Assembly (NCBI GenBank): GCA_019649035.1 | Contig: BMAT01000778.1 | Span: forward strand, 225,661-247,483 | Reading direction: 5' to 3' | DNA length: 21,823 bases | From: Elysia marginata | Taxonomy: Eukaryota; Mollusca; Gastropoda; Plakobranchidae | In this document: one piece after another, positions 1-9,200 of the stretch | Position numbering within the stretch: the stretch's first letter is position 1 | How the letters are laid out: each line of letters starts with the position of its first letter | Made by a program: the position numbers and the translations under genes | Notes under the pieces: generated by a model | The model's input: the letters and a program-made list of their open reading frames with translations, nothing else | Told to the model about the DNA's origin: nothing | The model's database searches: none

Positions 1-780
1 CAAACTCAAAATGCCACCAAACAGAAACAATGCCATATTTTGTTGGTTTTTTTTTGGTCAAAATGTCACCAAACAAAAATAATGTCATTGAGGGCAAGTA
101 AAAATTATATATATTTGACTTTTTTGATGAACAAATTATTGTACCTGTGTTATAAGTTTTAGATCTAAAAAAAAATCTAGAAAATTTAATCTTGACTGAT
201 GTTGGGATTAAACTGTTACCAAAACTACAGAGTGTCAGATGTAACTTTTGAAATATAACATACTAACTTTTGCTATGATAGTTTCACTGAGTGTATGTCT
301 TAAAAAGATAAACTTTTTGTTGAGACCGCAGGGTTAAATTGCTGCCCTTGGTTTTTGTTCATGCTTTGAGCTATTGCTGAAAACTTTAAAATTTAATTTG
401 GCTGTGTATACAGTTTCCCAAGTCTTGTGTTGACCAGAAACAACTTGAATATATCTCCAAATATCTCTTAACCAGTCCAGATGAGTTTGTTTTTGAAAAA
501 AACAATCACCTTTTTCTTACTTTATGAGATTCATTAACACCTTGCAAATTTAAGCTCTGAGTCAATAAAAATCTATTGCCCACATTACCACTGCTATTGG
601 CTGTGAAAATAAAATTATGCTGGCTCGACTAGATTCCAAGGAGCTTGGGTTATTATATATGGTATAGTCACTATAGTAGGGTCATTACAAAAATCTCTCG
701 TTACTTTACATGACCTGTTACCTTGTTTTATAAGTGGCATACTTGTGGGAGGGTTTTATGTCTAAATACATTAACATATA
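1..780. other. Non-genic AT-rich stretch with a short direct duplication
   Basis: No ORF with coding character or paired splice sites was found on either strand. The first 90 bases hold two diverged copies of a segment containing AATGCCACCAAACAGAAAC (from about 9) and AATGTCACCAAACAAAAAT (from about 63), a tandem-like duplication with a period near 52 bases. The rest is unremarkable AT-rich sequence. Confidence 0.5.
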
Positions 781-879
781 CAGTGGAATCCACTTAAAGT
801 CAACACTTTATATCTTTGTAATGGTTAAAGTCAACACATTTTTCAGTTCTAAGCTGTCAACTTTATCAGGATTCCACTG
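781..879. mobile_element. Pogo/Tigger-like MITE, 99 bp
   Basis: Perfect 11-bp terminal inverted repeats: CAGTGGAATCC at 781-791 and GGATTCCACTG at 869-879. The left flank is TA (779-780). The right flank is CA, consistent with a mutated TA target duplication. Inside, AAGTCAACAC recurs as a subterminal motif on both arms. CAGTGG-type ends with TA target sites are characteristic of pogo/Tigger members of the Tc1-mariner group. There is no coding capacity, so this would be a non-autonomous copy. Confidence 0.75.
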
Positions 880-1930
880 CATCAGGTTTTAGAGGTAGCA
901 ATTTTTTTTGGCACATTAATATTTATGTTTATTTTTTTTAGAATAGTTGAACCATCAGTTCTTGTACAGATTTTTAAAAAATCGATTCATTTTCTCTTTC
1001 AGAGGAAACCCGACATCTGTGAATTAAAATAGTTACCACAAGTACTAATCCAGTCATATGAAACTTTTTTGTTTGAACAGTGATTCCATTTTTTCTATGA
1101 CAAATCATGTAAAAATGCACTGTAATGTGAATCATTTCGATATGGCAAACTGAGAAAAAGGGTCTAGATTACATTTCAATATTTAACTACAGTATATAAT
1201 ATTCCTAAGCAAATCATTAAATGTACATTTCTCAAGGGTGATTTACATTTATTTAAAAGTATCATATGACGCCATAACAACTACACAAACTACATACTGT
1301 TATTCCATTTATGTTCAGATTGTTATGGCTGCAATATTTTGTTTACATAGTGTCCTTACCTTACATCCAAGAGAACATGTTAATGGCACTGATATTGTTG
1401 CAATGTGTACATATACATAAATTAATTTAAATTTTCAGGATGAACAATTCAGTGAAATAAATCCAGAGTCAATACTTGATCTTTGTTTTTATTTCTTTAT
1501 TTATTTATGCCTTGTAAGTCTTTGGATATATTATTTTACTTTTTCTCCATCTATTTTTGGATGCTGGACAGCACCTTCAGAGTATCTTATTTCTTGTCTT
1601 TCTCAGTTCTGGTTCAATGGCTATATGGTGGAAAACTCATAATTTGAAGCTCTTGGGAATGAAGAAAAACCTCGAATTATACTCCTTTATTAAGTTACTT
1701 CTCAGCTCTATAGCACTTTATTCTCTCATCCCAACCTTGCTTAAATGAAGAAATAATCTTATTTCATAGGCTATAGGATAGCAACATTGAGCAGTCAGTG
1801 TTTATCATAAAACTTTCATGCTTCGGAGAGATAAAACTGCTAGGGATTAGAAGGAAAACTTTCTGTAGGCCTCAATATAAACCTCGAATAAAGAGGATTT
1901 AACCTTATAAACTTTGAATAATGAGTTCAG
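880..1930. other. Non-genic stretch
   Basis: Both strands were read. Short ORFs at 1238-1420 and 1557-1748 have low-complexity hydrophobic translations, no family resemblance and no splice context, so they are not called. No repeats beyond simple A/T runs were recognised. Confidence 0.4.
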
Positions 1931-1982
1931 AAGTCAACACATTTTTTGGTCCCAAGGTGTTGACTTTATCAGGATTCCACTG
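1931..1982. mobile_element. Right half of the same pogo-like MITE family
   Basis: The segment starts AAGTCAACACATTTTTT and ends TTTATCAGGATTCCACTG, followed by TA (1983-1984). It closely matches the right half of the 781-879 element, including the GGATTCCACTG terminus. A clear left terminal repeat was not found upstream, so the copy looks truncated or decayed on its left side. Confidence 0.65.
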
Positions 1983-2160
1983 TATCTATCTTCTATTTTG
2001 CAAGATAAAAAAAAACGTTAAAAACTGTAGCCATGAGCCACAACTCCAGCAGTTTGTCTGTCTACCGCAAAGTATAGGATTTTTTAAATAAACACAGTTG
2101 ATGAGAAACTCTTCCGGTGGCTAGAGTATCCCTGCTGAATGATTTCTGTCTTCCATTGGA

Positions 2161-2325
2161 CAGTGGACTCCTGTTAAGATAAACCCCTCTGGCCATGAAT
2201 AAAAAGTTGATTTTTTTAAATTTAAAGTTTATACTCAGCAGTAACATCATGAAGACGAAAATAAAAGAATGGACCTAAAATCTAGTTGATATTAAGCAAA
2301 AGTTTATCTTGAGCAGACTCCACTG
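2161..2325. mobile_element. Pogo/Tigger-like MITE, about 165 bp
   Basis: The left end CAGTGGACTCCTGTTAAGAT (2161-2180) pairs with the right end AAGTTTATCTTGAGCAGACT (2300-2319), which continues to CCACTG at 2325. The imperfect terminal inverted repeat is about 24 bp and TA follows the right end. It belongs to the CAGTGG-ended class but is a different subfamily from the 781-879 copy, since its subterminal motif is AAGATAAAC rather than AAGTCAAC. Non-autonomous. Confidence 0.65.
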
Positions 2326-3201
2326 TATTCCTTTTACACGTTTAGATAAAATATGAAAAATGTACAGTGTACATGTATACAATATGTCTCAAAAGTTTGC
2401 CAAATGAAAATATTAGCTTTTTCTTTTTCTTTAAAGAAGTCAACTTTTGATGCAAATGTTGAGCTTCCTTCTTTTCTGTTTCACTACATTCACATAGAAT
2501 ATTTTGGTGTTCTGAAAAATAAGAATTTCATGCAGTAATTTAACCCTGTCACTGGAAAAAAAAAAAGGACCAAGCTATACTGAAATGCGTCAACAGTGGT
2601 TATCCATATAACAAGTACTTCTATGAGCCCAATCTGTTCAGCTGAACAGTTAATTGTGTAGTGTAGATGTACAGTCAACTACTGGTAAGTCGATGTCTCT
2701 TGGGGTTTAAGATCAACATCGACTTATCCATACATCTACTTAAGCATCAATGGCTGGGAGGAGGGGATGAACCATTAAAAAAAGTTAAAGTAGGTTGGAC
2801 AATTATAATTTCATGGTTAGTTCCCCTGCAACTATCTATCCCAAAATCACTTCCAACTGATGGTATTTGTAGTAAAATAAAAGAAGAAAAATTACACTTT
2901 CAATTTTGAGTATTTTGTGCAGAGGTAAATGTACACTAGAGTAGATGTTAACTTGGTGTTGCCTTAATCAACAGTAACAGATTGACTGTGAACTGCAAGA
3001 CTGTCAGAACTGATAAGTGATACAGCAGGACTGAAAACGTGACATGGTGTAGGTGTGTCAGAAAAAAGAAAGGGGAGAATACAAGAATAGATCTAGATCT
3101 AGGCGTAATCTTACATAGACAAGGCCTTACATGTACATGTATTTACTTTACTGCTGAGCAGACTAAAGAAGATGGAAAAAGCATTGGGTTTATTGAGGAT
3201 G
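2326..3201. other. Non-genic stretch with a pogo-like terminus
   Basis: No supportable gene; the 2667-2909 ORF has no recognisable features. At 2670-2730, TACAGTCAACTACTGGTAAG followed by an internal GTCGATG...CATCGACTTATCC resembles the end of another TA-flanked pogo-like element. A related ACATCGACTTATCAGT occurs at 5274-5289. A paired terminus was not located, so this is only a possible remnant. Confidence 0.35.
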
Positions 3202-3231
3202 TGGGGGAAAGGTGAGGGGGTGGGGTGGGGG
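3202..3231 (+). other. G-quadruplex-prone G tract
   Basis: Four runs of at least four guanines (GGGGG, GGGGG, GGGG, GGGGG) are separated by one 8-base loop and two single-base loops. This fits the usual G4 rule on the plus strand and stands out in an AT-rich neighbourhood. No gene or promoter was identified next to it. Confidence 0.6.
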
Positions 3232-3685
3232 AGTAATTTGCGTGAACATGTTCTGTGATTTGTGGGCCATGTGGCAGACCGGCACTGAATATGTAGACTA
3301 GGCCCACTCGTTGGCTAGCCCATCCCTGACCATAGGTTTACTTTTTACCTAGCCGAAGTGACCTCAACCCTCTTTTACGTTAGACTTATGACTGTGACAG
3401 GAGTGTGTGAATTGTGTAATGGGGTAGTGGAGACAAGGTAAGAAAGCAGTTCAAAGGTGCTGTGTAGTGGAATGCTTGTGTTACCTCTCAGTCTCAGTCT
3501 CATTATAATAGGCAGTTTAGTGAAAAATTCAAAATTATCACAGCTCCTTGAAACCTAGCTCAAAAGATAGGTCTTGCTGTTCTTTTTAAGGATCTTTTTT
3601 AATTTTGATGATATCTTTATTAGTTATTAAGTTTGAATTTTTTTCGCATTAAATTTTACCCTAATTTTGGGCCAAAATTACTATG
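3232..3685. other. Non-genic stretch
   Basis: No ORF, RNA gene or terminal-repeat structure was recognised. There is a minor (TCTCAG)-like simple repeat near 3487-3502. Confidence 0.35.
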
Positions 3686-4215
3686 GAGATTTTGTGACAT
3701 TTACCAAATTTTATGACAAAATGACCATAAATCAGTCAAATAAGCCTTGTTTTCCACTTATTTTACATCAAAATATCAGAAATTTTATGTACTACTTGAA
3801 TAAAAACACCAATGTTCACTAATTGGTATATAAAAAATGTTATATGTAATATATCGGAGAGATTTTGTGTCATCTGACAAAAATCTTACAAAATTTTACG
3901 ACAAAATTATCATAAATCAGTCAAATATGCCTTGTTTTCCACATCTTTTAATTTTACATCAAAATGTCAGAAATTTTGTGTACTAATTAAATAGAAACAT
4001 CATTGTTAACTAAATGGTTTACAAAAAATGTTATTATGTAATACATGGATATCTGAGAGATTTTGTGCCAACCGACAACAAATTTTACGATAAAATGATC
4101 ATGAATCTGTCAAATATGCCTAGTTTCCCACACTATACATCAAAATGTCAGGAATTTGGTGTACAAAGTGAATAAATTTCCTAATGGTATTAGAATAATG
4201 TTATTATGTCTTTTA
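3686..4215 (+). repeat. Three-copy diverged tandem repeat, unit about 170-200 bp
   Basis: Three consecutive units begin with GAGATTTTGTG-like sequence at about 3686, 3857 and 4055. Each then carries an AAATTTTAYGAYAAAATGAYCAT-type block, an AATCAGTCAAATATGCCT-like block, TTTACATCAAAATGTCAG, and a terminal AATGTTATTATGTAA-like block. Spacing between units is about 171 and 198 bases. Copies are clearly diverged, so the array is old. It could be a satellite fragment or a duplicated piece of an unrecognised transposon. Confidence 0.75.
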
Positions 4216-4640
4216 TGTAAATCGTAATCAGACAAAACAAAGCATTATTAAGTTGTCACAGAGTCAGATGAAACACAAATGATTCTCACTAAAATTGTTT
4301 GAAATGGCATACAATGATCAAGTTCAGGTCAAAAGATTAAGGACTTTCCTTTTTGTATGAGAGAGAAAGACCGACCCCCATTCATTTAAGTTACAAGGTG
4401 TTTTTCTTTCCCCACGGCAAGACACCTTGAATTAGGTATAGATTTAGGATGTGCAAGGAAAGAAAGAAACTGTCAATTTTTATGGATTTATATGATTAGG
4501 ATTTAAATTCAACCTCTGAATCACCCCAAAGATTTGCCCGTAGGATAAATTATAGTGACTGACAACGTCAGTCTCTCTGATCACCCTCAGTAAAAGCCTA
4601 TGAACTTTCAAAAAGTGCTATATGTCTCATAAGTTTGTCT
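4216..4640. other. Non-genic stretch with a small hairpin
   Basis: No gene was seen. An 8-bp stem, CAAGGTGT (4394-4401) with ACACCTTG (4422-4429), encloses a 20-base spacer. It is too short to assign and is reported only as structure. Confidence 0.3.
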
Positions 4641-4960
4641 CGGCGAGGGGAAACACGGCAGCCGTGTTAGCGCGTGATGTCATTGCTTAGCTAGACCTAG
4701 GAATGACCCGATCGGGCGTTGTGTGTAACCGTGTATGAACTGGCGATTTTGTGAGAGGTTGTTCTCAGCTTGGGGAGCTTCAAATCTAATGAAATTTGGT
4801 CAGATGGTGGGAAAGACCTTTATCTAACATCAAGGAAAGTTTAAAAAAAACAAGGCCAGTAGTTTTTATAATATAGGGTGTTAAAAATTGTCTAAATTTT
4901 ACATTGAAATATCTCTATTTCTACCGAACCAATTGAAACATAGGGGCCGCCATTTTGAAG
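4641..4960. promoter_or_regulatory. Candidate promoter region with YY1-type site
   Basis: CpG dinucleotides cluster at about 4640-4750 (CTCGGCGAGG, GCGCGTGATG, CCCGATCGGGCG), which is unusual for the window. At 4945-4956, GGCCGCCATTTT is the reverse complement of AAAATGGCGGCC, a match to the YY1 consensus commonly found just downstream of transcription starts of metazoan housekeeping genes. A splice donor at 5220 lies about 260 bases downstream. No experimental start is visible, so this is an inference from motif and composition. Confidence 0.45.
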
Positions 4961-5790
4961 CTTCATTCTTCTACTTTCGTTTGGTGTATCAGAAGTGACC
5001 TTTTGACACAGTTAACAAAGCCAAACAAGCGGTTGTTTAACACACCCGAATTGCGATGTGCTTCGGCCGGTCACAAAAGTCTATGGGGCAGCTCAGTACT
5101 CTTCTGGCCCAGCCAGCCGCCGCTCACTAAACTGCCTAATTATAACACTACTGCTTCACTCTTTATTACAAGAGGAAAGAAAAGATGGGCTTATCCAGAA
5201 AGATTTATTGAATACACAGGTAAATGAGGCAGGGATATATAAGGATCTATTAGAATGTCATGACGGTTGAGTCGACATCGACTTATCAGTTTCTTTTTTG
5301 CAGAAAAGCTAAAACAAAGGGGAATGTTCTCGGAAATCAACATCCACTCAGGCAAAAATCAACTCACACAAAGTCAACTGAATGTTTGGCATCGCAGTCT
5401 AACGAGACTGAGAGCTGTGATAGCGTAGATGGCGTTTTAGAAGAAAAAGATTTTCTGAGATTGTTGAGTTTGATGAATTGTGACAATATAATGGCTTTTT
5501 AAGAACTTTTGCAATGCATTCCCAAAGTTTGAGGGATACAAACAAGAAGAATCAACTACAACAAGGATTATTTAATGAATGGACAAGGCGTTTTGGTGAT
5601 TTTGATTGAGTTGTGAAAAATGTAATGATTTATTTGTAACATAAAAAATTGAAGGTAAAACATTCTTGGCGTCCCTTAGTCTTACAGCATCCTATAGTCA
5701 ATGTTAAATCGTAATCTCTTCCATTTCACATGTTAATGGTATATAAGAAAGCTGCCGTTTAACCTAATAAAGGAGAGATGGATACATTCT
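4937..5790 (+). other. Candidate two-exon transcript of unknown coding potential
   Basis: Exon 1 would end at 5219 with donor CACAG|GTAAAT. Exon 2 would begin at 5304 after a strong acceptor (TTTCTTTTTTGCAG), with AATAAA at 5766-5771. Across this junction one frame stays open from 4937 to a TAG at 5426-5428 (about 163 codons), but exon 1 has no ATG in it; the first in-frame ATG is in exon 2 (MFSEINIHSGKNQL...). A different exon-2 frame is open to 5502 (ending LLSLMNCDNIMAF) but meets stops in exon 1. I recognise no family. It may be a short gene with an upstream exon, a non-AUG start, or a non-coding RNA. It would be convergent with PPIL2. Confidence 0.35.
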
Positions 5791-5873
5791 TGTTGAATAG
5801 TTGATCTTGAGTATTTTTTTTCTCTTCTATCCATTCATTTTTGCTTCATCTATAAATATGTCCCATGTGAGTA

Positions 5874-6015
5874 CAGTCAACTCTGTTTGAGTCAATCTCC
5901 AGTAATATTGACAAGGTGAAAAATTGAGTTATGTGAATGTTCTTGTCGTCATGGAGTACAAAACGTATCAAGTTTAATCAAGTTACCTGAAATTTGACTC
6001 AAGCATAGTTGACTA
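5874..6015. mobile_element. Pogo-like MITE, about 142 bp (CAGTCAAC ends)
   Basis: The left end CAGTCAACTCTGTTTGAGTC (5874-5893) pairs with the right end TTGACTCAAGCATAGTTGAC (5994-6013), an imperfect inverted repeat of about 22 bp. TA precedes the left end (5872-5873); the outermost right bases have decayed. The element lies immediately downstream of the PPIL2 stop codon on the minus strand and may contribute to its 3' UTR. A possible minus-strand ATTAAA signal falls at 5973-5978 inside it. Confidence 0.6.
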
Positions 6016-6114
6016 ATCACTCAACTTCAACCAATAAACTTGTAGACACTTATACTATAAGAGTCCTTTTAGGAGATATCAGACAACCCTTCGCTCCTGT
6101 TCTGTGGATTCCCT

Positions 6115-6208
6115 TCACCATGTGCTGAAATTCCCAAAGTTGTAAGTTGCGTCTTTCTTTTTCTTGGTTTCTGCTGCTTCTGATGGGCCAGTTTCAGCAG
6201 CTCGTTTC
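6115..6208 (-). CDS. PPIL2: PPIL2 terminal coding exon
   Basis: The acceptor CAACTCTAG precedes GAAACGAGCTGC; its first G completes the ACG codon begun in the previous exon. It then encodes KRAAETGPSEAAETKKKK and DATYNFGNFSTW before TGA at 6117-6115. The terminal FG-(D/N)-FS-(S/T)-W block is the typical PPIL2 carboxy terminus, which fixes frame and end. Confidence 0.9.
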
Positions 6209-9200
6209 CTAGAGTTGAGAGAAAAATGAGATTGCTTGTTTGAACAAATATGTTAGTTGTTACCTGGTGCAAAAAAGAATGCATGTGTAGAATCTGCTGT
6301 AACAAGAAAAAAATTACAAAGAATTTAGAGATATAAAGCCATTCACACCACACAATTTTTAACAGTTTTTTGTCTGTTTTGCCTATCTGGTACAAAAAAG
6401 TTTAAAGAGATATTTAAACCATCTCATGGTAAAAAATGTCCTCTCTAAATTGAAATATCATGTTCAACTTTAAAACCCTTAATCTGAAATACTTCACAAA
6501 TTTTTGCATTCAAAATTACAGTAGTATCTGGTATCTGGTTAAACGCACGCTACGGTTTAACTAAAGCCAAATCGCTATGACCGATTTTTTCTATACAATC
6601 AGTATCGTCTTAACACCCGCTGTGATTTATGAAATCAGTAAAAATAAGAGGATCAAGCAACCACTGAGACACGAGGAAAAAGCCAGAATCACTCAGCAGG
6701 GATTTTCATCTTCCTTTGTTGTCACCACCACAATGATACATTTACTCAATTTGGGTAGGAAGGCCTGGGGGCAGGGGTGTGAAGAGAGAGGCCTAGAGGG
6801 TAGAAGATGGATAGAGGCCTGTTGCGTTGGAAGGTTTGTGTAGACCTTAGAGCACAGCAAGCGATATGATCATGATGCAACGTACACTTCGCCCATACCG
6901 CACTGACAGGTAAACTGTTGTAGGCTAGCCTATATTAGCTATTGTAGCGTTCAGCTCAACCACACTTCCCCCTCCCCATTGGTTCGCCCTTTTGGTCAAC
7001 AAATTAACCTTCACCGCCACTTTCTATTTGTGTACTTTAACACCATTCGTGGGTGATTGTCACCCGAAAACCTGTTTTGAGCCATCTATTTTGAATTCTC
7101 CCATTCGCCACTCGTGGGTGAAAAACACCCAGGTTAGCTCTGAAGGCTCATTGAGACTATACGGGTGAATTTCACCCACAAGTAGATTCTGCTTAATCGG
7201 CATGCATATTTAAAAAAAAAAATTAAAAATAATTTATCATTAACTTTATTGAACTAATTTTAAAAAATAAAAGAAATATGAACCATTGAGGAATACAACA
7301 GGTTTTTAGAGGCAAAGTGGGTTATTTTCAATAAAATTAAGCTCATTGCTTTTTGTTCTGGGTGTTTTTCACCCACGAGTGGCGGTGAAGGTTAATGAAT
7401 AGATGGTTGCAGTGCAATAACTGCCAAGCCAAACCAGCTCACATACAATAGATAAACCACTAGGTTAAAAGACATACATGTCTTGATATTCTTGTCTAGA
7501 CCTTGTCGATTGTGTGGTCCAGGAAAATAACTAGATCTAGTAGTTTTTACTACTTTATATATGAAATGCACGCATCTTTTAAACGCACGCTATTTGAGCC
7601 TCCCAAGTGACATGCATCTAACAGGATACTACTGTAGTTCTGAGTTGAATAAAACTGTTGATACTAAATAAGTTGTGCTTTTCAAAGGGTTATGCCATTG
7701 CAGCGTATTAAGTTTGTGCCCCTCTAATTTAAAATGATTAATGAATTACAGCAGCAAACTTAGTAGGCCTAACTCAGCAAGTAATATTAACAATAACAAT
7801 TCATACACACGAGGCCTGTCCATAAATTTTCCCTTCTTTTGTCATTGTGTGCTTATCTTTTGAACCATAACGAAACTGACAAGAGTCCGCTAAGGCTTCC
7901 AAGCTACTTTTTAACAAAATCTCCTTCAAGCTTGATGCACTTTTTATGGCAGAGATTATGATAAAAAGAAGCACTTACTGACAGTGAGTAAGTTTAATTA
8001 TGGTCGTTAAATGACAAGCATACAATGGCAAAAAAAGAAGAAAAACCGAAAATTTTCTGTCAAGCCTTGTATCATGAGAGCACAACATTCAAAAGATGGA
8101 AAATTTTATTGTACCCCAGTAAATATTGAGTAAAACTGGAACCTACAAGCTTGCCTTAGAGTATTTACTTTTTGTTATACTGTCCCAATAAAATGAAAAC
8201 AAACTTTTTGATAATGATTGCATTAGCCAGAGAGACAGTGAGTGACAAAGTAATTTTTGTATGACATGACAGAAAAGCAGAATACATAGAAGATTAACCA
8301 TCTTTGCATCTTCCTCATGTTAACAAACACTTCTGTTGGCAAATTCATTTAAAGATCAATCCACTATAATTTATACATGTACTCTCTTGGCTTTTGAGAG
8401 GAAAAGCAAAAATATGTGAACATACTGGAAAAGTCATCAGATTTTCACAATCAAAGATTCAAATAAATGAAACTATAAATATCATATTAATTTAGGCATT
8501 TTATACCCAGTGGGAACAAAATTTAACTTTAAATGACCCAAAAATCAAATTACCAGTATGGAAAATTACAGAAAGAGGATAAAATCTGTAACCTGAATCG
8601 AATCAAATTAAGCAAACTCAATGTATTTGACTTATCCACATTTGTTTGAATTACATTGACTTTACTGTATAGTTAATAGTTTATAAAAAGCAGATTAACA
8701 ACCTATTACTTCTTGACACAAGAGAAAAACAATACTACCTAAGTTATAACATAAAAACGTTTTTGTGAACTCTACTTTAGTTTTTAGATTTACTGTATAG
8801 TGTAAGAGCAAAAGAACTCACGTTGCCGCAGCATTGATGTATTTCCCAATGCCTTGTCTGTACACAGCCAGCCCTTTCTCTCCTTCCTTCTTTTTAGCTT
8901 TTTTCTTTCTCTCCTGTTCCTCTTCTCTCTTTTGCCTTACCTCCTCTTCTTCCCTTTCTTGTTTCAGCTAGAGAAAATACAATGATAATATACATGTTTG
9001 CTATGTGCAAAAAGTCTTATTGTTTGGTTATTGAGCGAGAAACAACACTGCAATTAGAGCCAAGTTTTAAAAGCTGGTTTTGATATTTAACGAAATTGAT
9101 GTGTCTCACAACCAAAAGATGAGTCAGATATTGCAATTTAACATTACAAGGCTATATAATCAATGCATTTTTCAGACCTTCCAAAGGGAACATTTCAATA

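Noticed and set aside
4955-5227. 90-residue plus-strand ORF taken as a standalone gene
   Set aside because: It starts at TTG, not ATG, and runs through a good splice donor. Only the wider candidate transcript is reported.
5260-5502. 80-residue plus-strand ORF with ATG at 5260
   Set aside because: Its first 15 codons read a transposon-like fragment and the polypyrimidine tract of a strong splice acceptor, so the ATG is probably intronic.
6069-6395. 108-residue minus-strand ORF
   Set aside because: It overlaps the real PPIL2 terminal exon in a different frame and crosses its splice acceptor.
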